Shown: piece after piece, positions 29,155 through 38,238 of the stretch | Numbering within the stretch: the stretch's first letter is position 1 | How the letters are laid out: each line of letters starts with the position of its first letter | Assembly (NCBI RefSeq): GCF_016107705.1 | Contig: NZ_JAEHGC010000020.1 | Span: 1-64,000, forward strand | From: Neobacillus cucumis | Lineage (GTDB): Bacteria > Bacillota > Bacilli > Bacillales_B > DSM-18226 | Direction of reading: 5' to 3' | Length of the DNA: 64,000 nucleotides | Notes under the pieces: generated by a model | The model's database searches: none | Told to the model about the DNA's origin: nothing | What the model saw: only the letters and a program-made list of their open reading frames with translations | Made by a program: the position numbers and the translations under genes

Positions 29155-29982
29155 GTGTCAGGGAAAAAGTGGTTCAAAACCCCAAAGGGCTATGTCGCGA
29201 CTGCGATGATTTTTTATCTATTCATCGCATCTATTGGGTCAAAAAGTATGCTGGGGATAGAGAACAGTATGATCGCTATTGTGGCATCAATCTTTGTAGA
29301 TAATATCCTATGTAGAATTATGGATAGAAGAAGCAGCAAGGACAGTACAGTAATAACAGCTTTAATCATTTCACTTATCTTAAGTTTTACGACATCTGGG
29401 ATGGTTGTGGCAGGGACAGCGATTCTCGCCATCTTGTCCAAGCATCTATTCGTTTATAAGAAAAAACCAATCGTTAATCCTGCTGCTTTCGGTTTACTGT
29501 TATCGATTTTTATTTTTCAAACAGGGCAAAGCTGGTGGGGGGCTTTTGGGGATCTTCCTGCCTGGACTATTTTGTTTCTTTTAATTGGCGGGTATTTTGT
29601 AACTGAACGAGTTAATAAATTTCCACAGGTATTTTCATTCTTAGGGACCTTTTTTGTATTACTGCTTATACTTGGTTTAATAAGTAAAGGAGATGCGGCA
29701 GATGCTCTTCGTCCGCCATTTATCAATGCGACATTATTTTTCGCCTTTTTCATGCTCACAGATCCGCCAACCTCACCGGCAAAATATAAGCAGCAAATCT
29801 ACTTTGGGGTACTTGCTGCCGTTTCAGGGGTTATTATATATGGCCTTTTCGGCGGACTAACCTATTTATTTATCGGCTTATTTGCTGGGGATTTTTATAA
29901 CTATTGGAATAAACGTTCTACCTCAAAGGCATCCGCCATGAGGCAAGTTACAAAAACACAAAGGGCAGTTAGTAAATTATAA
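29155..29982 (+). CDS. RnfD/NqrB-like membrane protein
   Basis: This 275-residue integral membrane protein has about eight hydrophobic segments and family features NPAAFGLLLS and MLTDPPTSPAKY of the RnfD/NqrB group. It probably moves electrons across the membrane to the FMN-binding protein. I do not see an SGAT-type flavinylation motif in it, unlike true RnfD/NqrB. The GTG start at 29155 is the codon right after the apbE stop, with GGAGGG inside the apbE 3' end, so translation is coupled. Confidence 0.85.
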   Translation: MSGKKWFKTPKGYVATAMIFYLFIASIGSKSMLGIENSMIAIVASIFVDNILCRIMDRRSSKDSTVITALIISLILSFTTSGMVVAGTAILAILSKHLFVYKKKPIVNPAAFGLLLSIFIFQTGQSWWGAFGDLPAWTILFLLIGGYFVTERVNKFPQVFSFLGTFFVLLLILGLISKGDAADALRPPFINATLFFAFFMLTDPPTSPAKYKQQIYFGVLAAVSGVIIYGLFGGLTYLFIGLFAGDFYNYWNKRSTSKASAMRQVTKTQRAVSKL

Positions 29983-30073
29983 AGCTAGCTAGATTCTTTG
30001 CTTCGTGATTAAAATATTGAAATAATTGGGACAAACTATGCAGGATAAAAGGAAAGGGAGTGGGCAGGAATCT

Positions 30074-30745
30074 ATGCGTGTGTTGGTCATAGAAGATGAT
30101 GGACCTTTAAGAAGGATCATTTCTAGAATATTAGAGGAAGAACAGTACGAGGTGGATCAAGCTGAAAACGGGGAAGAAGGGTATTTAATGGCTTCGACCG
30201 GTGAGTACGATCTGATCACGCTGGATATTATGCTGCCAATGATGGATGGATACGCGGTGATGAGAAAGCTGCGGAGTGAAGGCCATCAATCCCCGACCTT
30301 ATTTCTGACTGCAAAGGACCGGATCGAGGATAAGGTAAAGGGTCTTGATTTTGGTGCGGATGATTATATTGTCAAACCCTTTTCTACAGAAGAGTTTTTA
30401 GCGAGAGTGCGATCCTTGCTTAGACGGTCAGGGAAAATAGGAATCGAAGGAAAGATGACCTATGGCCCCATTCTCTTAGACACCAACCAGCATGAGGGTT
30501 TTATAAATGAAACGGCTCTAAAGTTAACGATTAAAGAATATGAACTTCTTTTTTACCTTATACAAAATAAAGAGCAAATCCTAACCCGGGATCAGATTTA
30601 TCAAAGAGTTTGGGGAATAGAGAGTGAAACGACAGACGCCATTGTTGAACTCTATATCCATTATTTACGGAAAAAATTGGCCCCTTTTGAGCTTGAGCGG
30701 TTGATTCGGACCGTAAGGGGTGTAGGGTATATGTTAAAGGAGTAA
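30074..30745 (+). CDS. OmpR-family response regulator
   Basis: This is a 223-residue regulator. The receiver domain at 1-115 has acidic residues EDD, the phospho-acceptor Asp in TLDIMLPMMDG and the Lys in IVKPF. A winged-helix DNA-binding domain occupies about 125-223 (ILTRDQIYQRVWG). ATG 30074 follows GCAGGA; an upstream in-frame ATG at 30026 would add unrelated residues. It is paired with the kinase that starts 9 nt later, and lies behind the flavin cassette it probably controls. Confidence 0.93.
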   Translation: MRVLVIEDDGPLRRIISRILEEEQYEVDQAENGEEGYLMASTGEYDLITLDIMLPMMDGYAVMRKLRSEGHQSPTLFLTAKDRIEDKVKGLDFGADDYIVKPFSTEEFLARVRSLLRRSGKIGIEGKMTYGPILLDTNQHEGFINETALKLTIKEYELLFYLIQNKEQILTRDQIYQRVWGIESETTDAIVELYIHYLRKKLAPFELERLIRTVRGVGYMLKE

Positions 30746-30754
30746 GGTAGAGCA

Positions 30755-32014
30755 ATGTTTAAAAAAACTAGACGCAGGCTCGTTATCCTGAATGCACTTG
30801 TATTTTTTATCCTTCAAAATGCTTTTGGGGCCATTATTTATTTTTATACGCATTATAGTTTATATCATCAGGTGGATCAGACCATTTTAGAAAAGCGAAA
30901 TCATTTGCAGCGAGAGAGAGAGAAACTCAGTAATGAATTAAGTCCAGAGCGTGAAGAGAACCATCGGTTAGTTTATTTACTTTGGAAGAAGGGAAATAAA
31001 CTTTACCAGGTGATACCGCAGAGTACGCTCTCTTTAAAGGATACGGCTCATTTTTCACCATTATTAAAGAAGAAAGGTCTTCAAACTGTAGCGATTGGAG
31101 CAGAATCCTATCGTGTCATCACGATGGCTGAACCAAAGAATGGGGAATATTCACCAGTCCAGCATATTCAAATTGTTTATAATCTCAGACGTGAAAATGA
31201 AATGCTGGATCATTTATTGGTGGTCATTGGCTTTGGGTCCTTATTAAGTGTGTTTATTGCCGCACTAGCTGGGCTCTATCTAGCTAATAAGGCCTTAATA
31301 CCCATCAAGAGGTCCTGGGAAAAACAACAGCGGTTTGTGGCAGATGCTTCTCATGAACTGCGTACACCTCTTTCCGTTATGAAATTAAATCTTGAACACC
31401 TATTTCGTCATCCGGATTATACGATTGAACAGGAAAGCGAGACCATTCACCAGGCGATTCAAGAGATTCATTACATGTCAAAAATGACTTCTGATTTATT
31501 GACATTAGCTCGGTCTGACACGGACCAGATCCAGTTGATTCAAGAGACTATTCTGTTAGAAGAGATTCTTCAGCATGTAATTAAAGATTTTAAAGCGCTG
31601 GCTAGTCAAAAAAATATACAGATAATCGCTGAAATCTTTTCAATCAAAATGATAGGGGATAAAGAGAGACTGAAACAGCTGTTTGTCATTCTGTTAGACA
31701 ATGCCCTTAAGTATACGGGAGAGAATGGAGTTATCACTATTAAAGCGGATGTGAAAAATTCACGTGCTGCTATTGAGGTAGCGGATACTGGGATTGGGAT
31801 ACCAAAAAGTGATCTCCCCTATATTTTTGACCGTTACTATCGCGGGGATAAATCCAGAACTCGTCATTTAGAGGGATCAGGCTTAGGGCTTTCGATTGCC
31901 AATTGGATTGTTCGATCACATACTGGAAAAATTCGTGTTATGAGCAAAGAAGGCGAAGGAACACGTGTTTTCGTAAGCTTCCCACTAAGAAATAAACCTG
32001 AAAACTTCTTGTGA
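30755..32014 (+). CDS. Sensor histidine kinase
   Basis: This 419-residue kinase has two membrane segments (about 9-30 and 155-180) enclosing an extracellular sensor of about 120 residues. The H-box FVADASHELRTPLSV with the phosphorylated His follows, then N-box LLDNALKYT, G1 DTGIGIP and G2 GSGLGLSI. AAGGAGTAAGG precedes the ATG. No HAMP domain is obvious, though a short linker is present. The signal is unknown; the genomic context suggests redox state or flavin-dependent electron flow. Confidence 0.93.
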   Translation: MFKKTRRRLVILNALVFFILQNAFGAIIYFYTHYSLYHQVDQTILEKRNHLQREREKLSNELSPEREENHRLVYLLWKKGNKLYQVIPQSTLSLKDTAHFSPLLKKKGLQTVAIGAESYRVITMAEPKNGEYSPVQHIQIVYNLRRENEMLDHLLVVIGFGSLLSVFIAALAGLYLANKALIPIKRSWEKQQRFVADASHELRTPLSVMKLNLEHLFRHPDYTIEQESETIHQAIQEIHYMSKMTSDLLTLARSDTDQIQLIQETILLEEILQHVIKDFKALASQKNIQIIAEIFSIKMIGDKERLKQLFVILLDNALKYTGENGVITIKADVKNSRAAIEVADTGIGIPKSDLPYIFDRYYRGDKSRTRHLEGSGLGLSIANWIVRSHTGKIRVMSKEGEGTRVFVSFPLRNKPENFL

Positions 32015-32019
32015 TAGTA

Positions 32020-32050
32020 ATATGGGTTGTGCTGCCACCCTATTTTTTTT
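32020..32050 (+). terminator. Terminator after the kinase gene
   Basis: A short GGGT/ACCC-based stem is followed by TATTTTTTTTT. Confidence 0.7.
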
Positions 32051-32150
32051 TGCGATCCTTTTAGATGCAATGAAACATTGGTATAAAATAGGATCACAGG
32101 GTCAATTATGTTCGTACATTTTATGATGATAATGTAATAAAGATGGAGGA

Positions 32151-33116
32151 ATGATGGGATTGAAGAATCAATTCGAGCTTGCAACGTTTGCTGGCGGGTG
32201 TTTTTGGTGTATGGTTTCGCCGTTTGATGAGCAGCCAGGAATTAGGGAAGTAGTTTCGGGGTATACGGGGGGGCATACTGAAAATCCGTCGTACCAAGAG
32301 GTATGTTCTAATACGACAGGACATTATGAGGCGGTTCAAATTACTTTTGATCCAGTCATCTTTTCTTATAAAAAACTACTGGAGCTGTTTTGGCAGCAAA
32401 TCGATCCGACTGATGCGGAGGGGCAGTTTAATGATCGAGGAACCTCCTATCGGACCGCTATTTTTTACCATAATGAGGACCAAAGACAACAAGCTGAAGC
32501 TTCAAAAGCAGAGCTTGCCGCAAGCGGCCGTTTTAAAAAGCCGATTGTTACGGAAATCCTTCCGGCTGGCCCTTTTTACAGGGCGGAGGATAAGCATCAG
32601 TATTATTATAAAACTTTTCCGTTTCACTATAATCTTTATCGGGAAGGTTCCGGCAGGGCACGCTTTATTCGTGAGAACTGGAAGATGCGCAAAAGTGATG
32701 ACGAGCTGCGAAGTGAGTTAACGTCGCTTCAGTATGATGTAACGAGAAAGAATGCAACAGAGCCACCGTTCCAAAATGCATACTGGAATCATGTCGAAGA
32801 AGGTATTTATGTAGATATCATTTCCGGGGAGCCCTTGTTTAGTTCCACTGACAAATATGATGCAGGCTGTGGCTGGCCCAGCTTCACGAAGCCCCTGCGC
32901 CGCAATGAGCTGGAAGAAAAGTTTGATACTTCGCATGGTATGCGGAGAATCGAGGTTCGCAGCAAAACATCCGATTCGCATCTTGGTCATGTTTTTGATG
33001 ATGGACCGGGTCCAGACAGGGCGAGGTATTGCATTAATTCAGCGGCACTACGGTTTGTTCCTAAAGACAGGCTTGAGGAAGATGGGTATGGTCAATTTAC
33101 TAAGTTATTTGAATAA
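32151..33116 (+). CDS. msrAB: Peptide methionine sulfoxide reductase MsrA-MsrB fusion
   Basis: This two-domain protein of about 320 residues repairs both S- and R-methionine sulfoxide in proteins. The MsrA domain (about 5-165) has the catalytic GGCFWC. The MsrB domain (about 180-310) has [10 protein letters not shown] and the catalytic Cys in RYCINSAAL. The zinc-type CxxC pairs of some MsrB proteins are absent. In B. subtilis the two are separate genes. Several starts (ATG 32151, ATG 32154, TTG 32160) share one GGAGG; TTG 32160 has the best spacing. Confidence 0.94.
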   Translation: MMGLKNQFELATFAGGCFWCMVSPFDEQPGIREVVSGYTGGHTENPSYQEVCSNTTGHYEAVQITFDPVIFSYKKLLELFWQQIDPTDAEGQFNDRGTSYRTAIFYHNEDQRQQAEASKAELAASGRFKKPIVTEILPAGPFYRAEDKHQYYYKTFPFHYNLYREGSGRARFIRENWKMRKSDDELRSELTSLQYDVTRKNATEPPFQNAYWNHVEEGIYVDIISGEPLFSSTDKYDAGCGWPSFTKPLRRNELEEKFDTSHGMRRIEVRSKTSDSHLGHVFDDGPGPDRARYCINSAALRFVPKDRLEEDGYGQFTKLFE

Positions 33117-33143
33117 GTACTAATAGTTTTCTGATCAAGCTAA

Positions 33144-33185
33144 AAGAGTGGCACCTCCAAAAAATCGAGGAGCCACTCTTTTTTA
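33144..33185 (+). terminator. Terminator after msrAB
   Basis: A stem AAGAGTGGC plus CCTC pairs with GAGG plus GCCACTCTT and is followed by TTTTT. Confidence 0.9.
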
Positions 33186-33322
33186 TAAAATCTTCGAAAA
33201 GCTCCCCCATACTTCTAACGAAATTTTAATTTTTCACCAACATGCCTACAGCAATTTCACTCCTCTTACATACTTTGTTACAAGAAATTATTGCAGCAAA
33301 GTAAAAAGGGGTTGATGTTTAT

Positions 33323-34852
33323 TTGGCACATACACCATTAGCAAGAATGATGAAGATGGCCTTTGTGACAGTTCGTGCTGAAATGGAGAAACAAAGTAAT
33401 GGACAAGCTATTGGACAACTACATCCTATTCCAAACCATGGAAAAATCGAAAAAGAACAGCCTTTGAATGTTTATAAGAAACCACAAGATTATCCAAGAA
33501 TCGTTATTGTAGGGGCAGGCCTGGCGGGTCTTACTTGTGCCTACCGGCTGAAGCAGGCAGGAATTCCATCTACTATATATGAGGCTACGAACCGGGTGGG
33601 CGGGCGCTGCCGAACAAGGAGAGATTATTTTAAAGATGGTCAAATTGTTGAGTGTGGCGGTGAGTTAATTGATTCAAACCATAGAGAGATTCAAGCGTTA
33701 GCTGAAGAATTAGGATTGGAAATAGATAATTTGATAATGGCAGAATCTAAGGGTACAGAACCTGTTTACTTTTTTGATGGAAAACCGTATACCTTTAAAG
33801 AAGCAACTAAAGATTTTTCGGAAATTTATCCAAAACTTCAACGGGATCTTAAAGAAGCAGGAGAAATCACAAGATATAATCATTACACGGAACGTGGCTA
33901 TGAGCTTGATCAAATGTCAATTGTAGATTATATCAATGAAACGGTTTCTGGAGGCATCAACTCCAGGTTCGGTCAATTACTAACCATGGCCTATACGATT
34001 GAATTTGGAGCAGATGCACATGTACAAAGCGCATTAAATCTACTATATCTATTAGGATTCACCGATTCTTATCAAATGTACGGAGACTCTGATGAGCGAT
34101 TTCATATAAGAGGCGGTAATGACCAGCTTCCACTATTATTAGCCCAGAATCTAGCCGGACAAATTCGATTTAATTCTGAACTGTTAAGAATCGAACAAAA
34201 GGAAGAAATAAAGCTTGTTTTTGGAAATAAAGAAAAAGAATGGACTGTTTTGGCTGATAAAGTAATTCTTTGTCTTCCTTTTAATATTCTAAGAAGCATA
34301 GATTATGAGAATGCAAGATTTCGTGACTTAAAAATAGTGGCGATTAAAGAACTTGGGATGGGGGTAAATACGAAGCTTCATGCCCAATTTTTCAATCGTT
34401 TCTGGTGTGAGCAGAAGAATAACGGCGATACATTATCTGATACTGGTTATCAACAAACGTTCGAATCAACGCGGGCACAACCTGGGGAATCAGGAATTCT
34501 TGTAAATTATACTGGGGGAGGAATCGCTGCTAAACAGGTTGCTTCAACTGAGGAACGATTAAAGGAAATTACAAAAAACTTTTTGGACAAGCTTGAACCA
34601 GTACTTCCAGGCACCATAAGTAGCTGGAATGGCATTTCTACAATCGATCATTGGCTTAGTAACAAATGGTCCAAAGGGTCCTATTCGTTTTGGAAGGTCG
34701 GTCAATATACCAAATTTGCCGGAATTGAAGGTGAACGAGAAGGGAATATCTTCTTTGCTGGAGAGCATACATCCATTCATTATCAAGGCTTTTTAAATGG
34801 GGCGGTTGAATCAGGTGAAAGGGCTGCAAAAGAAGTGATTGATGAATTATAA
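33323..34852 (+). CDS. Flavin monoamine/L-amino-acid oxidase family protein
   Basis: This is a 509-residue FAD-dependent amine oxidase. The dinucleotide-binding fold starts near residue 55 (IVIVGAGLAGLTCAYRL) with the GGRCRT loop. The C-terminal FAD motif IFFAGEHTS plus GFLNGAVESGERAA is intact. It would oxidise an amine or L-amino acid, releasing ammonia and peroxide; the substrate is unknown. There is no Tat or Sec signal, although the first 50 residues form a family-specific extension. It starts with TTG at 33323; the overlapping ATG at 33314 is out of frame and soon stops. Confidence 0.88.
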   Translation: MAHTPLARMMKMAFVTVRAEMEKQSNGQAIGQLHPIPNHGKIEKEQPLNVYKKPQDYPRIVIVGAGLAGLTCAYRLKQAGIPSTIYEATNRVGGRCRTRRDYFKDGQIVECGGELIDSNHREIQALAEELGLEIDNLIMAESKGTEPVYFFDGKPYTFKEATKDFSEIYPKLQRDLKEAGEITRYNHYTERGYELDQMSIVDYINETVSGGINSRFGQLLTMAYTIEFGADAHVQSALNLLYLLGFTDSYQMYGDSDERFHIRGGNDQLPLLLAQNLAGQIRFNSELLRIEQKEEIKLVFGNKEKEWTVLADKVILCLPFNILRSIDYENARFRDLKIVAIKELGMGVNTKLHAQFFNRFWCEQKNNGDTLSDTGYQQTFESTRAQPGESGILVNYTGGGIAAKQVASTEERLKEITKNFLDKLEPVLPGTISSWNGISTIDHWLSNKWSKGSYSFWKVGQYTKFAGIEGEREGNIFFAGEHTSIHYQGFLNGAVESGERAAKEVIDEL

Positions 34853-34872
34853 AAGGGAGAAGAGGTTTAAAT

Positions 34873-34912
34873 AAGAGAGCGGTTCTTAAGCAATTAGAAC
34901 CGCTCTTTATCA
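34873..34912 (+). terminator. Terminator after the oxidase gene
   Basis: A 10-bp stem (34877-34886 with 34896-34905) is followed by TTTATCATTTTTTT. Confidence 0.88.
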
Positions 34913-34941
34913 TTTTTTTCTACTGTAAAAAAATTCCTCTA

Positions 34942-35052
34942 TTAATTATTCGGCACCCCGATAACTCTTTTTAAATTCTCTAGTAATCTTTGTGCTTCTT
35001 TTTTAAGTTTTTCTAAAGGTTTCTTTGGTAGGATTCCTGTTAATAACCACAT
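34942..35052 (-). CDS. Possible 36-residue peptide or gene remnant
   Basis: An open frame runs from ATG 35052 to TAA 34942. It encodes a short hydrophobic start (MWLLTGILP) and then a Lys/Leu/Glu-rich amphipathic helix. No ribosome binding site is visible on this strand. It could be a remnant of a longer protein C-terminus or chance. Confidence 0.25.
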   Translation of the reverse strand: MWLLTGILPKKPLEKLKKEAQRLLENLKRVIGVPNN

Positions 35053-35071
35053 TAAGGGGAGTCAATTTTTC

Positions 35072-35888
35072 ATGAATATATTATTGGCAGAAGACGATGT
35101 AAACTTAGGGGAATTAATTGTTTATATGTTAAAAAAGAAGGGAGGATATCAGGTTGAGTGGGTGTTGGAAGGAGAAGACGCCTATGATTACGCCAGCTTT
35201 TCTCACTATGATGTCCTTATTATGGATTGGATGATGCCAAATGGAGATGGGGTATCTGTGTGCAGGAGGTTGCGAAAAAATGGATATTCCGGAGCCATTT
35301 TGATGTTAACGGCGAAAGATACGATTCAAGACCGAATTGAAGGCTTGGATTCCGGTGCAGATGATTATCTTGTTAAGCCCTTTGAAATAGATGAGCTGTT
35401 GGCGCGGCTTCGTGCTCTTTCACGTCGTAACTATGCCCCAATATTGGAGGAAAAAACCACTGTCAATGATAGTCTTTAATCGTATAAGCCAGACCGTTCG
35501 TTTCAGGAATAATGAGATTCAGCTTAGTCCACGGGAATTTCAGCTGTTAGACTTATTGATCCAAAATAAGGGACAAGTCTTGCCGCGTGAGCTTATTTTG
35601 GATCGGATTTGGGGCTTGGATTCGGAAGTAGCTCCGAAAACGATTGATGCTATGGTGAAGTTAATTAGAAAGAAATTAGACCGCTTGGGAAAGCAAGATG
35701 GCATCGCAGTCGAGGATACGGGAATTGGAATCAAGCAGGAGGATTACCAGCGAATTTTCGAACGTTTCTATCGATCAGATAAATCCCGCTCACACCAAAT
35801 GGGCGGACACGGCCTCGGACTCTCCATCGCCAAATGGATCGTAGAAACCCATAAAGGCACCATTAAAGTTTCCAGGAAAATTCGGTGA
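35072..35888 (+). pseudogene. Collapsed two-component system (regulator joined to kinase end)
   Basis: The 5' part (35072-35479) is a complete receiver domain of an OmpR-type regulator (Asp in LIMDWMMPNGDG, Lys in LVKPF). A one-base frameshift near 35470-35480 moves the winged-helix part ([19 protein letters not shown]) to the next frame. Right after [11 protein letters not shown] the frame continues into the ATP-binding end of a histidine kinase (VEDTGIGI, then [12 protein letters not shown]). The kinase ending is replaced by a palindromic repeat that supplies KIR and the stop. Most of the kinase has been deleted, so the pair is not functional. AGGGGAG precedes the ATG. Confidence 0.9.
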
Positions 35889-35922
35889 CAGGCACCGTTC
35901 GTGGACAAATGGCCTGTTTTGT
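35877..35922. repeat. Partial REP-like element
   Basis: AAAATTCGGTGACAGGCACC matches one half of the family in the inverted-loop orientation. The second half differs: GGACAAA, then TTTTGTCC, form a separate small hairpin at 35903-35922. It may be a second subfamily or a composite. Confidence 0.7.
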
Positions 35923-35966
35923 CCGTACCAGGTGGACAGTGGTTGGGGAGTTTCAATTAAAGTAGG

Positions 35967-35999
35967 AGCATTTCTTTGTAATGAGAAATGCTTTTTATT
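35967..35999 (+). terminator. Hairpin terminator
   Basis: A 9-bp stem AGCATTTCT (35967) with AGAAATGCT (35984) is followed by TTTTATTTTT. It probably belonged to the decayed two-component operon. Confidence 0.85.
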
Positions 36000-36046
36000 T
36001 TTGTGAAAATTAGAAGGATATTTCAATAATAATAATAACACAATAG

Positions 36047-36070
36047 TAAACAATATATATTTATTGTTTA
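36047..36070. promoter_or_regulatory. Inverted repeat before the DUF2975 gene
   Basis: TAAACAATA (36047-36055) and TATTGTTTA (36062-36070) form a perfect 9-bp inverted repeat with a 6-nt centre. It lies about 55 nt before the gene pair that ends in an HTH regulator, so it is a candidate operator for it. Confidence 0.5.
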
Positions 36071-36124
36071 ACGATAAAAAATATGTTAAGTTCATATTGT
36101 CATTAAATAAGTGAGGTGCTTAAA

Positions 36125-36610
36125 ATGAATGGTAAACGTGGTTCAACCACTTTCTTAAAGGTAATTATTTTTCTGGCTGGAATTGCAGTGCTTGCCTTAT
36201 GTATATTTTTTGTACCGCATTTGGCGAATTTTGCAGCAAAAATGTATCCAAATATTACCCCAATGAAGTACTTCGTTTTCATCGTGATGTATGGAGCGGC
36301 TGTTCCTTTTTACTTTGCCCTCTATCAGGCTTTCAATCTTTTACGGTACATTGACGAGAACACAGCTTTCTCGGAATTATCTGTAAAGGCGTTAAAGAAC
36401 ATAAAGTGCTGTGCGATTACAATCAGTGGTTTGTATGTATTGGGTTTGCCACTTTTTCATTTTATAGCAAAGAAAGTTGACCCTCCTATTGGATTAATGG
36501 GACTCATCATTATTTTTGCTTCGTTGGTTATCGCCGTTTTTGCTGCTATCCTCCAACGGCTTCTACAAGAAGCGATTAATATAAAATCAGAAAATGATTT
36601 GACAATCTGA
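36125..36610 (+). CDS. DUF2975 membrane protein (YoaS-like)
   Basis: This 161-residue protein has four hydrophobic segments and matches the DUF2975 family, known in B. subtilis as YoaS. Function is unknown. ATG 36125 follows GTGAGGTG; the GTG at 36116 is itself part of that site. The downstream gene encodes a small Cro-type regulator, starting 10 nt later, the usual partner of DUF2975 proteins. Confidence 0.82.
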   Translation: MNGKRGSTTFLKVIIFLAGIAVLALCIFFVPHLANFAAKMYPNITPMKYFVFIVMYGAAVPFYFALYQAFNLLRYIDENTAFSELSVKALKNIKCCAITISGLYVLGLPLFHFIAKKVDPPIGLMGLIIIFASLVIAVFAAILQRLLQEAINIKSENDLTI

Positions 36611-36620
36611 GGTGGATGAT

Positions 36621-36839
36621 ATGGCAATTATTATTAATATTGATGTGATGTTAGCAAAACGAAAAATGAGCGTAACGGAGCTTTCGGAGAGGGTTGGAAT
36701 TACTATGGCGAATCTTTCCATTCTGAAAAATGGGAAAGCAAAAGCGGTTCGTTTTTCAACATTGGAAGCGATATGTAAGGCTTTGGATTGTCAGCCAGGT
36801 GATATTTTGGAGTACAAAAGCGACGAAGAGACTCAATAA
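36621..36839 (+). CDS. Cro/CI-type HTH regulator (YozG-like)
   Basis: This 72-residue protein is a single XRE-type helix-turn-helix (residues about 8-65, with MSVTELSERVGITMANLSIL and the CDWxPGDIL-like ending CQPGDILEY). It corresponds to YozG of B. subtilis. ATG 36621 follows GAGGTGG. It probably autoregulates the pair through the inverted repeat upstream. Confidence 0.88.
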   Translation: MAIIINIDVMLAKRKMSVTELSERVGITMANLSILKNGKAKAVRFSTLEAICKALDCQPGDILEYKSDEETQ

Positions 36840-36888
36840 AAACAGACAACAACATATTTATTAAACAAACGGGAGTCAATAGAGAATT

Positions 36889-36922
36889 TAAGGGATAGCT
36901 TAATTGCTATCCCTTCTTTGCG
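36889..36922. terminator. Terminator-like hairpin
   Basis: A 10-bp perfect stem (36890-36899 with 36906-36915) around TTAATT is followed by a short pyrimidine tract. Confidence 0.7.
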
Positions 36923-36988
36923 TTTATTGATGTAATTTACTCTGAGAATTGCCTTGATATTAGTGACAAAAAATAGGAGGTTATTTGC

Positions 36989-37048
36989 ATGGTTTGCACC
37001 TCAAAAGGGAACCCGTTAGTAAATTGTCTGGGTTGCGGTGAAGTTTAA
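36989..37048 (+). CDS. Possible 19-residue CxxC peptide
   Basis: ATG 36989 is 8 nt after a perfect AGGAGG and opens a 19-codon frame ending in a CLGCGEV motif with three cysteines in all. The binding site is better than for many real genes here. It may be a leader or microprotein, or the start of a truncated gene. I do not recognise it. Confidence 0.3.
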   Translation: MVCTSKGNPLVNCLGCGEV

Positions 37049-37050
37049 AA

Positions 37051-37245
37051 TCAAGCTTCCAATCCTTCTAATAGCTGTTTTTCTTTTTCGACTTCCATTG
37101 CCGTTACGATGTAAGCGAATCCGTTCATAAGAAAGTATATAACGTTAGATTGAACCCGTTCAGTTTCTCCTAAATAAGTATTTATAATGATGATGACGGA
37201 ATATAAGACAACAAAAAATAAGGCGATTTTATTGAAGATGGCCAT
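37051..37245 (-). CDS. Small two-helix membrane protein
   Basis: This encodes 64 residues from ATG 37245, with AAGGAG 8 nt upstream. Two hydrophobic segments (about 6-24 and 32-48) are followed by a charged C-terminal tail (EVEKEKQLLEGLEA). I do not recognise the family. It stands alone, divergent from the metallo-hydrolase gene. Confidence 0.72.
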   Translation of the reverse strand: MAIFNKIALFFVVLYSVIIIINTYLGETERVQSNVIYFLMNGFAYIVTAMEVEKEKQLLEGLEA

Positions 37246-37385
37246 TTGCTAACAGCTCCTTTATTTAGGATTCCTTATTGTTATCATATTTATTTAGTGC
37301 TGGTCTTATGCAATCCTTAAAATTAAACTGGTTGATTTGATATAATTGGGAAAATAAATGAAAAAATTTTTAAAAAGGAGAAGCC

Positions 37386-38204
37386 ATGATCCAATTTCAA
37401 AATGAATACATAACGGTGTTTCAAAGTGCATTATTTCAAACAACCTGTACAGTGGTAGAATCAAAGGATTTTATTCTTGTTGTGGACCCAAACTGGCTTC
37501 CGCACGAAATCGAGGAAATAAAGCAGCGTGTAAACGGCATTAAGGGGGAAAAGGAACTATACCTTCTCTTTACGCACGGTGATTTTGACCATGTCATTGG
37601 CTACAAAGCCTTCCCGAATGCCAAGGTAATCGCAAGCAAGGGACTGAGGGACCACCCAAATAAGGAACAAAAAGTGTACTTAATCCAGCAATTTTATAAT
37701 GAAAATTACATTAAAGCACCTTATCCAATTGTTTTTCCGGAGGAAGTCGATATTGTCATCGAAGAAGACGGTCAGAAGTTAGTGATTGGCGATACCACGA
37801 TTACCTTCTACCTGTCACCGGGCCATACGCAAGATGGATTGTTTACGGTCATCGGGCCGGAAGGCATTTGGATTGCTGGTGATTATCTATCTGATTTCGA
37901 GCTGCCGTTTATCTACGACAGTGCAAAGGCATACGAAGCAACACTTCAAAAAGCAGAGCAGATTCTTGAGAAGCATAAAGTTTCTGTTATGGTCCCGGGA
38001 CATGGGCAGGCGACGACAAGTCGAGGGGAAATTAAGCGCAGAATTCAATTTTCACAAGATTACCTAGAGAAATTAATTAATGCTGTTAAAAAAGAGGACA
38101 CAGAGGCAATAGCTGCATTGGAAAAAGAAATGCCTTTCCCATCAAACTTCACAAAAACCTGTCACGAAGAAAACATCGCCATTATTCGAAGGGAATATAA
38201 ATAA
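37386..38204 (+). CDS. MBL-fold metallo-hydrolase
   Basis: This 272-residue metallo-beta-lactamase-fold hydrolase has a slightly altered first metal motif, THGDFDHV, instead of THxHxDH. Further metal residues lie in SPGHTQDGL, IAGDY and VPGHGQ. It is a cytosolic enzyme with unknown substrate, perhaps a glyoxalase II-like thioester hydrolase. AAAAAGGAG precedes the ATG. Confidence 0.88.
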   Translation: MIQFQNEYITVFQSALFQTTCTVVESKDFILVVDPNWLPHEIEEIKQRVNGIKGEKELYLLFTHGDFDHVIGYKAFPNAKVIASKGLRDHPNKEQKVYLIQQFYNENYIKAPYPIVFPEEVDIVIEEDGQKLVIGDTTITFYLSPGHTQDGLFTVIGPEGIWIAGDYLSDFELPFIYDSAKAYEATLQKAEQILEKHKVSVMVPGHGQATTSRGEIKRRIQFSQDYLEKLINAVKKEDTEAIAALEKEMPFPSNFTKTCHEENIAIIRREYK

Positions 38205-38238
38205 GAAGTTAGGGGCATGGCGCCACTATATAAATTCT

